Assembly (NCBI GenBank): GCA_963727035.1 | Contig: CAVSEY010000021.1 | Span: 186,001-250,000, forward strand | Length of the DNA stretch: 64,000 nucleotides | Origin: Rhodoblastus sp963727035 | GTDB taxonomy: Bacteria > Pseudomonadota > Alphaproteobacteria > Rhizobiales > Beijerinckiaceae | Direction: 5' to 3' | Shown here: in pieces, positions 35,691 through 42,483 of the stretch | Position numbering within the stretch: the stretch's first letter is position 1 | Layout of the letters: every line of letters starts with the position of its first letter | The notes under the pieces: model-generated | The model's database searches: none | What the model was told of the DNA's origin: nothing | Seen by the model: only the letters and a program-made list of their open reading frames with translations | Translations under genes and position numbers: made by a program

Positions 35691-36505
35691 TCAATGCTCG
35701 GGCAGCGCCTGCCCCAGAACCCCGCCGATCCGCACCGGCGCCACGCGCCTGGCCAATCCGTCGCCGCCCGTCTCGACGAACAGGCCGCACAGAGTCGCGG
35801 GGCCGGCGGCGGGCTCGAAGCGCGAACCCGGCGTCTTGCGGGTGAAGCGGCGGATCGGCTCCTCCTTGTCCATGCCGATGACCGAATCGTAATCGCCGGT
35901 CATGCCGGCGTCGCTCTGGAACGCCGTGCCGTGGGGCAGGATTTGCCAGTCGGCGGTCGGCACATGGGTATGGGTGCCGATGGCGAGCGAGACCCGGCCG
36001 TCGCAGAAATGGGCCAGAGCCTGTTTCTCGCTCGACGCCTCGGCGTGGATGTCGAGGACGATGGCGTCGCAGGCCTGCGCCCAGCGGAGAGCCCGACAGC
36101 TCCTTTTCCACCGCCGCGAAGGGATCGTCGAGCGCGTCCATGAAGACGCGGCCCATGACGCTCATCACCAGCACGCGTTCGCCACCGGCGGTCTCGTAAA
36201 GCCAGGACCCGCGCCCCGGCGTGCCCGGCGGATAATTGATCGGCCGCAGGACATGGGGCGCGCGCTCGATGAAGACCAGCGCCTCGCGCTGGTCGAAGGC
36301 GTGATTGCCGAGCGTCACGCAATCGATTCCCGCGTTCAGGAACTCCTGGGCGATGCTTTCGGTGATGCCGAAGCCGCCGGCGGCGTTTTCGCCATTGGCG
36401 ACCACGAAATCCAGCGCGAGGCTGCTGACGCAGGCGCGGAACATGTTCGGCGATCGCCGCCCGCCCGGAGCGGCCGATCACGTCGCCGATGAAGAGGAGA
36501 CGCAT
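35691..36505 (-). pseudogene. TIGR00282-family (YmdB-like) metallophosphoesterase, frameshifted
   Basis: A calcineurin-like phosphodiesterase of the YmdB family. The pieces are RLLFIGDVIGRSGRAAIAEHVP (frame of 36505, metal-binding Asp in GDVIG), then DFVVANGENAAGGFGI and DCVTLGNHAFDQREALVFIE (second frame), then ACDAIVLDIHAEASSEKQA and VSLAIGTHTHVPTADWQ to the stop at 35691 (third frame). All metal ligands (D, N, H, H) are encoded, but frameshifts near 36445 and 36085 separate them. The gene ends directly at the IS4 remnant. Either it is a pseudogene or the sequence carries two indels. Confidence 0.85.
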
Positions 36506-36545
36506 GAAGAATCCGAGTTAAGTGGAATTTCGGCTTCTGGTTATC

Positions 36546-36749
36546 ATGAAAGCCATCCCCCGTCGCGCTTTTCGCGCGCCGCCACCGGTGCGCATCGCCT
36601 TCGACGCCCCGACCGATTTTCCGCTGATGGCCAAGATCAGGGTCACCGGCCCCTATGGCCTGTCGAACCTGGTCGAAAGCGCGCTCGGCGCATTCGTTCC
36701 GCGCGGCGAAGCCGAGGCCGCGCCGGCGAAAAAGATCATCGGAAATTGA
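36546..36749 (+). CDS. Possible small hypothetical protein
   Basis: A 67-residue ORF (MKAIPRRAFRAPPPVRIAFDAP...) between the divergently placed metallophosphoesterase start and the end of the 5-FCL gene, overlapping the latter's stop by 14 bases. There is no clear ribosome site or recognised domain. I list it as possible only. Confidence 0.25.
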   Translation: MKAIPRRAFRAPPPVRIAFDAPTDFPLMAKIRVTGPYGLSNLVESALGAFVPRGEAEAAPAKKIIGN

Positions 36750-37317
36750 AGACGCCAGTCTCGGTCACCACGAAATCGAGTTGTTCGTCGTGGCTTTCGC
36801 ATGGAATTTCTGGCGCCTGCTGACAGGAGAAGGCGAGGCCGACGGCGGCAGTCAGGCCTTTTGTGCGCAGATGGGCGAGCGTCGCATCATAATAGCCGCC
36901 GCCAAAGCCGAGCCGCGTTCCCTTGGCGTCGAAGCCCAGCAAAGGCAGGAACAGCATTTCGGGCCGCATTTCTGGCGCGCTTGCAGAAGGTTCGCGCAAG
37001 CCGAAGCGCCCGGCGACCAAGGGAGCGCCGGGCCGCCACAGGCGGAAGGTCAGCGGCGTCGCCTTCTCCCCCGCGACCGGCAGCAAGGTCGGGAAACCAA
37101 TTCTGGCCAGCGCCTCGAGCAACGGAAAAGGGTCCAGTTCACCGGGCAAGGGCGCATAAAGCGCGACGGGCGCCGGTTCTTCGAGCTTTTCCAGCGTCAA
37201 GGCCAGCGCATGATCGGCGACGGCCTGCGCAGCCGCTTCGGCCTGCGATGGCGAAACGGCGGCGCGTGTGGCGCGCAATCTTGCGCGGAGCCGGGTTTTT
37301 TCCTGAATGAGATTCAT
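36736..37317 (-). CDS. 5-formyltetrahydrofolate cyclo-ligase
   Basis: A 193-residue ATP-dependent enzyme that converts 5-formyl-THF to 5,10-methenyl-THF. Motifs: KTRLRARLRATRAAVSP at the N-terminus, the substrate region FRLWRPGAPLVAGRFGLREP, and the ATP/Mg loop LFLPLLGFDAKGTRLGFGGGYYDATL. It is followed upstream by 6S RNA, the classic ssrS-ygfA arrangement, so it is probably transcribed as a read-through of the 6S promoter. Confidence 0.93.
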   Translation of the reverse strand: MNLIQEKTRLRARLRATRAAVSPSQAEAAAQAVADHALALTLEKLEEPAPVALYAPLPGELDPFPLLEALARIGFPTLLPVAGEKATPLTFRLWRPGAPLVAGRFGLREPSASAPEMRPEMLFLPLLGFDAKGTRLGFGGGYYDATLAHLRTKGLTAAVGLAFSCQQAPEIPCESHDEQLDFVVTETGVFNFR

Positions 37318-37319
37318 CA

Positions 37320-37475
37320 GCAGAGGGTGCGGGCCGCAAAAGCCGTGGGACGCGATCCCGGGAAACCTACAAAGTAGGTGGGCGCCATGTGCCTAAGTCC
37401 ACGGACGAAGACAGGGACGGCTCCCGTTGGGATCGTAAGGCCCCGGGGAATTAGTCCTCACGCACCCCGCAGCGC
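37320..37475 (-). ncRNA. ssrS: 6S RNA (SsrS)
   Basis: The stretch directly upstream of the 5-FCL gene folds as a long hairpin. GGTGCG near the 5' end (37461-37466 on the plus strand reads CGCACC) pairs with CGCACC near the 3' end (37326-37331). The inner part, with GGGGCCTTACGATCCCAACGG and TTTCCCGGGATCG, forms the open-bubble arms typical of alphaproteobacterial 6S RNA, which mimics an open promoter and sequesters RNA polymerase. Context beside 5-FCL supports the call. The exact ends are estimated. Confidence 0.75.
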
Positions 37476-37585
37476 CGCAAAGCCAATGTAGGGCGGATAG
37501 GTTCTCGGCGCCAGTGGTTTCGACGATCGGGATGGCCGGCCGGAACGTCCCGCGCCATCGCGTCATCCGACGATTTTCGCGCCAT

Positions 37586-37780
37586 TCATCCGATTCTTCG
37601 GGCGCGCCAGGCCTTGGGCGGCATGCCGGCGCGCGATTTGAAAGCCCTGGAAAAGCCGCCGACATCGGCATAGCCGAGCAGGGACGCAATTCCTGCGACG
37701 GTCATGGACGTCTGCTCAAGCAGTTGCAGCGCCTTTATCGCAGTCATAAGATCCAATCTGACCCTGACCAGCCGGTCGCC
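37586..37780 (-). pseudogene. AraC-family regulator fragment (C-terminal HTH)
   Basis: Only the second helix-turn-helix of an AraC/XylS regulator is present: MTVAGIASLLGYADVGGFSRAFKSRAGMPPKAWR. The upstream part of the frame (DRLVRVRLDLMTAIKAL...) is partly family-like, but no ligand domain exists. It is a decayed remnant, unlikely to be functional. Confidence 0.7.
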
Positions 37781-38132
37781 GAAACTGCTCGGCGCGTCGT
37801 CGATCAATGCAACCTGGACTTTCCGCGACAAGAGAGGTCGGACCCTCCACGACCGTCTGCAAGAATGCGCGAACATGCATCTGACCGACGGCGCCAAGGT
37901 CGTCCTCGATATCAGGAGTCTGACGTCGGGCGATCCGTGTCAAGTCGCCGCACCGGACGGGAGGCCAGCCTCCCGCATCACGGTTTCATAATCACGAAAT
38001 ATCAATATGTTACGCGAAGTAAAAATTTTTTCCGCGTCCCTCTTGAAGCGGCTTTTTTGCTTTCCTAGATCGATTTCCGTCGAGCGCCACCGTGGCTCGA
38101 CAGAACCGGCGCCGGCAGCGTCCGGCGTTCTA

Positions 38133-38161
38133 CACATCCATGTTGCTCATTGGAGAATGTG
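38133..38161 (+). promoter_or_regulatory. Candidate ROSE-like RNA thermometer in the hsp20 leader
   Basis: A short hairpin encloses the ribosome site of the small heat-shock gene. CACAT (38133-38137) pairs with ATGTG (38157-38161), and inside it TTGCTC (38142-38147) faces GGAGAA (38152-38157). The TTGCT anti-SD motif opposite the SD, close to the start codon, is the hallmark of the ROSE element of rhizobial small heat-shock genes. I did not compute the fold, and the upstream ROSE helices were not verified. Confidence 0.5.
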
Positions 38162-38164
38162 GCT

Positions 38165-38635
38165 ATGCGGAACATCGACTTCGACCCCTTCTGGCGGTCC
38201 AGCATCGGCTTCGACCGGCTGTTCGCCATGATCGACGAGACCCTCGAACCCGAGGATCGCTATCCCCCTTACAACATCCTCCGCACCGGCGAGGACACCT
38301 ACCGGGTCTCCCTGGCTGTGGCCGGCTTCGCGCCCAGTCAAATCGGCGTCACCCAGCACCAGAACGTGCTGACGGTCGCGGGCCGCCCTTCGGAGAAGGA
38401 CGACAAGGCCGAATACCTCTACCGCGGCATCGCCGGTCGGGCCTTCGAAAAGCGATTCAACCTCGCAGACTACGTCGAGGTCCAGGGCGCTTCGTTCGAG
38501 GACGGCCTGCTCCACATCGAGCTTGTCCGGCGTGTGCCCGAGGCGATGAAGCCCCGCCGCATCGAGGTCGGCGTCAAGAAGACGCCCGACGGGGGTGAAA
38601 ACGTCAGGACGATCGAACACGAGGAAGCGGCCTGA
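38165..38635 (+). CDS. Hsp20-family small heat-shock protein
   Basis: A 156-residue alpha-crystallin-type holdase of the bacterial IbpA class. The N-terminus RNIDFDPFWRSSIGFDRLFAMID is typical. The alpha-crystallin domain runs from YPPYNILRTGEDTYRVSLAVAGF to LLHIELVRRVPEAMKPRRIEV, with YRGIAGRAFEKRFNLADYV in the middle. The ATG at 38165 follows the GGAG inside the candidate thermometer hairpin. It is probably co-transcribed with the small gene at 38712. Confidence 0.93.
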   Translation: MRNIDFDPFWRSSIGFDRLFAMIDETLEPEDRYPPYNILRTGEDTYRVSLAVAGFAPSQIGVTQHQNVLTVAGRPSEKDDKAEYLYRGIAGRAFEKRFNLADYVEVQGASFEDGLLHIELVRRVPEAMKPRRIEVGVKKTPDGGENVRTIEHEEAA

Positions 38636-38711
38636 AAAGGAGGCCTGCGTTGAATGGGGCGGACCGCGCGGGAGGTGCGGACCGCCATCGACGTGACATG
38701 GAGCGACGGAA

Positions 38712-39104
38712 ATGAACCACGATCTTGGAAAAGCCCTTCGTCGGGGCGCCACTCTTCGCCTCGACGAAGGGGCCGGCTTCGACGATCTTCTTCATCCGGC
38801 GCGGGCGTTCGCCCATCCGTCGGACGTCGACGACGACCCCGACCTAACCTTGAACGAAAAGAGGGCGATCCTCGCGTCATGGGCCTCGGACGCGTGCGCT
38901 GCGGAGTCGAACCCGGTGGTGCGCGAGACCGCCGAAGGCGGGGCCGCGCGTTGGGACGACATCATGGACGCGCTTAAGGAGCTGGACCTGCGGGCGGCCA
39001 AGTCCGCGCCGATACGCTTCGACCCCGAGCTGTTCTGGTGGCCCCGTCGCGGTCTGCAACGCGGACCGAGCGGCGGCCCGGATCGCGGCTCCCTGCCGGC
39101 GTGA
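38712..39104 (+). CDS. Conserved hypothetical protein of the hsp20 neighbourhood
   Basis: A 130-residue protein with the pattern FAHPSDVDDDPDLTLNEKRAILASWASDACAAESNP and WDDIMDALKEL. I recognise this as a conserved hypothetical of Hyphomicrobiales, often next to small heat-shock genes. No catalytic motif is visible. The start at 38712 is 76 bp after the hsp20 stop, behind a GGAA. Confidence 0.75.
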   Translation: MNHDLGKALRRGATLRLDEGAGFDDLLHPARAFAHPSDVDDDPDLTLNEKRAILASWASDACAAESNPVVRETAEGGAARWDDIMDALKELDLRAAKSAPIRFDPELFWWPRRGLQRGPSGGPDRGSLPA

Positions 39105-39113
39105 GGCTCGGCC

Positions 39114-39260
39114 ATGACGATGATCGCGAAAATCCTGTCCTTGGCCGCACGGGTCGAGGCGCAGATACGCCGGAGTCGCTCGACCCCCGCCAACGACAAC
39201 GATCCCAAGGGGCCGCCGCCCGCCGCGGCGTCCCGAGTCCGCCTCGCGCAATCAAGATGA
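39114..39260 (+). CDS. Possible 48-residue protein
   Basis: ATG at 39114, nine bases after the preceding stop, TGA at 39258. The product starts MTMIAKILSLAARVEAQIRR and continues with a Pro/Ala-rich basic tail. It lies in line with the genes on either side, but no family is recognised. It may be a small operon gene or chance. Confidence 0.4.
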   Translation: MTMIAKILSLAARVEAQIRRSRSTPANDNDPKGPPPAAASRVRLAQSR

Positions 39261-39270
39261 GAGGACAAGC

Positions 39271-39498
39271 ATGCAACATTACGATTTCGCAGTTCTGAAA
39301 GGCGACGAGACGATCGCGGCCCGGAAATCGATCGAACTCCCGGATTTGAAGGCTGCGTGGTCGCAGGTTACGGAACTGGCCAGGACGGTCAACGAACCGG
39401 GGAGTTGAATCCTGGTGACCAACCGGGCCGGCGAGGTTGAGATCCTCGCTGGCGTCACGATCGCTCGCGGCGAACGTGCCGACATGCAGGCGCCTTAA
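39271..39498 (+). pseudogene. DUF6894-like small protein with internal stop
   Basis: The reading frame from ATG 39271 (MQHYDFAVLKGDETIAARKSIELPDLKAAW...) meets TGA at 39406-39408 but continues in frame with ILVTNRAGEVEILAGVTIARGERADM to TAA at 39498. The strand-helix-strand pattern resembles the DUF6894 family. A TGG to TGA change would explain the break. The 45-residue product before the stop is probably not functional. Confidence 0.6.
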
Positions 39499-39540
39499 GC
39501 CGCCAATCACCGATCAAAGGCTCGCCTTTTAAAAAAGGAG

Positions 39541-39580
39541 AGAAAAAAATCGAGCCCGCCGCCACGAAGGCGTCGGGCTC
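39541..39580 (-). terminator. Rho-independent terminator, minus orientation
   Basis: Read on the minus strand, GAGCCCGACGCC and GGCGGGCTC form a GC-rich hairpin (39552-39580) followed by a run of seven T (39542-39548). The nearest minus-strand gene upstream is the truncated cytochrome c gene, so this may once have ended that transcript. Confidence 0.7.
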
Positions 39581-39584
39581 CTCA

Positions 39585-39889
39585 ATGGCCAAACTGCATT
39601 ATTGCGACGCGCACGGCGAGGTCGCAGAGCGACCGATCACCGTGCGTATGAAGTCATCGATGCGACGGCCGCTTTCCGCTAAAAAATGCGGTTCCTCCGG
39701 CCAGCGCCGAATTTCTCCTCCTGTGCATCCTTGCCCTTGCGCCTTCGGCCGGTCTGCCTCCGGGACGGCCATTCGGATTGGGTCGTTAGCTATCGAAACA
39801 CGACATGGGTGGGGAAGAGATACCGTGACACGGCAGCCCGACTGATCGGCTGGCCCTCGTGCAATCTCGAACGCTTCATTTTCACGGCC
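39585..39889. other. Stretch without a supported gene
   Basis: Short ORFs occur in several frames, but none has a recognisable domain or start context. It lies between the terminator and the inverted-repeat element. Confidence 0.35.
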
Positions 39890-39892
39890 TTA

Positions 39893-40156
39893 ACCCGCAT
39901 TTCTCACACGGGGTCGTCCTGCGCCAGCTCAAGACGCCGACAGGGCAGGAGAATGGCGCGGGCCGATGCGCCACATCGGCCAAGCCGTTCGACGCACACT
40001 GTCGGCGTCTTCAGCTGGCCCTCCGGGTTGCATTTCGACGGCCGCCCGCTACGTCGGGCGGCTCAACCGTATGACGCCATACGCTTTTCGCCGCTCTCCT
40101 TGCGTTCAACTCGTCGAAATCGCAACGCAGGCCGGCCCGGTGTGAGAAATGCGGGT
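39893..40156. mobile_element. MITE-like element of about 264 bp
   Basis: A perfect 17-bp inverted repeat bounds it: ACCCGCATTTCTCACAC at 39893-39909 and its reverse complement at 40140-40156 (20 bp with one mismatch if extended by three bases on each side). Inside, CCAGCTCAAGACGCCGACAG (39924-39943) is matched by its reverse complement at 39999-40018 with one mismatch. There is no transposase. The ends recall those of some larger IS elements, perhaps IS1380-type, but I cannot confirm this. The right end falls in a cytochrome c gene. Confidence 0.7.
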
Positions 40157-40380
40157 GAAGCACACGGCTTTCCAGGATGGGTGGCCGCAAGTTTGACGAA
40201 TGTCGGCGCTTGCGCGTTTGGAGATCGATCCTGTCCGGCGACCGTCGCGTGACATTGCGAACAAACCTCTTGCGCCAGGGCGAGGCCTTCTTTTGGGTCG
40301 CCGACAACTTGGGCGTTGGCGTCGCCAACTGCGGCAGCGACCGTCAGAGCGATTGCAAGGCAAGGCATGAGCGTCTTCAT
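40157..40380 (-). pseudogene. Small c-type cytochrome, truncated by the MITE-like element
   Basis: From ATG 40380 there is a signal peptide (MKTLMPCLAIALTVAAAVGDANA) and the haem-binding motif CSQCH near residue 38, followed by the family stretch SPNAQAPTFVKLAAT. The frame then enters the inverted-repeat element. The second half, which should supply the methionine ligand and last helices, is missing. The truncated product would bind haem without the distal ligand. Confidence 0.8.
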
Positions 40381-40555
40381 TCGCCAGGTCCTGTCGTTCA
40401 ACCAAGGTTCGCACCCGGAACCGAATGCGGGAATCGATCCAGCGCGACGCCACGCGCCCGAAAGCCTCGTTCGCCACTTGCCGCGCCGAGGCTGATGCAA
40501 CGCGGCGGCTTCACGACTGGATCAATATTTACGTCTGCAGGGCGGGGTCCTCGTG

Positions 40556-41200
40556 TCATCTCTGCGCAAAGCCCACCGTTTGCGAGAGCAGAACATGCTG
40601 CTCGTGGCTCAGTCCGAGCGCATCGGCAATCGCCTCGCGATTGATCCACGCACGAATAACCGTGGACAGACCATTGCTGGCGGCGAAGAGATACAGATTT
40701 TGCGAGATCGCTCCGGCTGCGACCGAGGCATAGCTTTCGCGCTGCGCGACCGGCGCCAATTTCATGCGGCTGTAGTCGGCCACAAACACGATGTCCAAAG
40801 GGGCCTCATCGACAAAGTCCTGGTAGCCGGTGACACGCCGCAGGTCGCTGCCAGCTGCGAGTTGCAGAGAATGAGTGGGAGCGTCGTATAGGTACGCGCC
40901 CGACGGCAGCGCGACATAGACGTCGATCTCCTGCGCGTTCAGCGCCGAAGGCGCAGTCCGTCCGCCATCCTCGCGATTTACTCCATAAGCCGCCCATAAA
41001 AGGTTGGACAGCATGGGCAGCGGCAACTGCTGGCGCGAAAACTCGCGCGCCGAGCGCCGCTTGGAAAGCGCCTCCATCAAGGGCATGCCGCCGTCCTTCC
41101 GAGGATCAGGCAGCACAATTCTTGGCGAAGCATCGCCCTGCACAGGCTTCGGGCGCAGCTTTCCCATCATGCCGAGCGCGAGCTTCGTGAGCGTGCTCAT
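40556..41200 (-). CDS. SagB-type nitroreductase-family protein
   Basis: A 214-residue FMN-dependent oxidoreductase of the nitroreductase superfamily, SagB/ThcOx-type subgroup. FMN contacts are seen in SKRRSAREFSRQQLP and LLWAAYGVNREDGGRTAPSALNAQEIDVYVA, then ASVAAGAISQNLYLFAASNGLSTV. SagB proteins oxidise azolines in peptide natural products, but stand-alone copies like this one have unknown substrates; no cyclodehydratase is nearby. The final GFAQR is close to the usual C-terminus (VGxP). Confidence 0.85.
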   Translation of the reverse strand: MSTLTKLALGMMGKLRPKPVQGDASPRIVLPDPRKDGGMPLMEALSKRRSAREFSRQQLPLPMLSNLLWAAYGVNREDGGRTAPSALNAQEIDVYVALPSGAYLYDAPTHSLQLAAGSDLRRVTGYQDFVDEAPLDIVFVADYSRMKLAPVAQRESYASVAAGAISQNLYLFAASNGLSTVIRAWINREAIADALGLSHEQHVLLSQTVGFAQR

Positions 41201-41653
41201 CGCGATGACCTCGCTTTTTGCTGTGGTGACAGCTTAACTATTCGACCCACTGGGCGATTGCGGTGGGCTCGACAAATCGGAAGCAGGTTCCGGGCTCGCG
41301 GCAGGAACACCCGCCATATTTTTCAGCGGCGATTTTTCCGATGACTTCCGCTTTACCACGAGACCGGGCGAATAGCTGGTCGGAGGTTCGCGCCACATCG
41401 GGTCGGTTATATCCGGCAACGGCTGCTCGATAATTTTCACCATCGCAGCGCTCCACCAATTTTCGCCTATCGCATGATAGACTGCCGGCGCAACCTTACT
41501 CCGGTTCCGCTCTCTTTTCGAGCCGCGATCAGTCGGCGGCTTGTGATCGCAAATAAAAAGCTGACCGCCGAAGATATTGCCGCACGCCATTTCCACCCGT
41601 CTTCGTTGCGCCTTTGGCAATTTCCTGAAAATTCCGACAAGGAGACCAATCAC
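41201..41653. other. Intergenic stretch with two overlapping short ORFs
   Basis: On the minus strand an ORF from ATG 41443 (MVKIIEQPLPDITDPMWREPP, 69 codons, stop at 41234) overlaps a 73-codon ORF in another frame (41238-41459). Neither has a recognised domain. The first looks slightly more protein-like. The rest holds the ribosome site of the HD gene. Confidence 0.3.
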
Positions 41654-42196
41654 ATGAAAGAATGGCTTGCCGTTCTCAACGCCGCCGACGCCGCGGCCCG
41701 CTGGCATGTCCACCATCGGCGCAAGGGCCTGGCCGCCGAGCCGTACATCAACCATTTGCTCGAGGTCGCCCATCTTGTCGCCGAGGCGACTGACGGCAAA
41801 GACCCCGATCTGGTCATTGCCGCGCTCCTGCACGACGCCGTTGAGGATTGTGAAGCGCCATTGGAACTGATCGAAAGACGATTTGGAAAGGACGTGGCGC
41901 TGATCGTCGCAGAAGTGACCGACGACAAGCAATTGGACAAGGCCGAACGGAAACGGCTTCAGATAGCAAACGCCCCGCACAAGAGCGCCCGCGCGAAAAT
42001 TCTGAAACTTGCCGACAAGACCAGCAACCTCAGGGCGCTGGCCACCAGCCCGGCGGCGGACTGGTCGATCAAGCGCAGGCTTGAATACCTTAAGTGGGCT
42101 CGTGATGTCGTCGAGGGATTACGCGGCGCGAACAAATGGCTTGAAGAAAAGTTCGACGAAGCCGCCGAAGAAGCCGAGCGCTCGATTGGTTTTTGA
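41654..42196 (+). CDS. HD-domain hydrolase, MESH1/RelA-hydrolase-like
   Basis: A 180-residue metal-dependent phosphohydrolase resembling the hydrolase domain of RelA/SpoT and the small MESH1 enzymes, which remove pyrophosphate from (p)ppGpp or act on NADPH. Motifs: HHRRKG near residue 20, EVAHLVAEATDGKDPDLVIAALLHDAVEDC with the HD pair (about 37-65), EVTDDK, and KILKLADKTSNLRAL (about 115-130). The ATG at 41654 follows AAGGAGA at ideal spacing. The frame is open upstream to 41474, but that part is not family-like. Confidence 0.87.
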   Translation: MKEWLAVLNAADAAARWHVHHRRKGLAAEPYINHLLEVAHLVAEATDGKDPDLVIAALLHDAVEDCEAPLELIERRFGKDVALIVAEVTDDKQLDKAERKRLQIANAPHKSARAKILKLADKTSNLRALATSPAADWSIKRRLEYLKWARDVVEGLRGANKWLEEKFDEAAEEAERSIGF

Positions 42197-42483
42197 ACCG
42201 GCTTCGCCGAGCAAAAATCTCGGAGTGCTGATGGTATGAACCGCGGCAACCTGCTCATTGTCGACTATTGCCGCCTACAAAGCCTGTCCCAACCGGCTCC
42301 GGCAACTACATTGCACCTATGGTCCCTTACTTCAGAAAATATGGCGCGATCTTTGAACAATGTTCATCCGTTAGTAAAAACCGACCGCGATACATCGGCG
42401 CCTCCTTTCGGAAGCTGTGAATCACAAGCCGTGGACCATGCCAACCATTTTATAGCTTTGTCTCAACTATTTCTTATCGCCTG

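Noticed and set aside
40011..40328. 105-codon minus-strand ORF overlapping the cytochrome c fragment
   Set aside because: It is in another frame than the CSQCH motif and signal peptide and runs through the inverted-repeat element.
40556..41200. Thiazole/oxazole-modified peptide cluster suggested by the SagB-type protein
   Set aside because: No cyclodehydratase, YcaO protein or precursor peptide was found around it.
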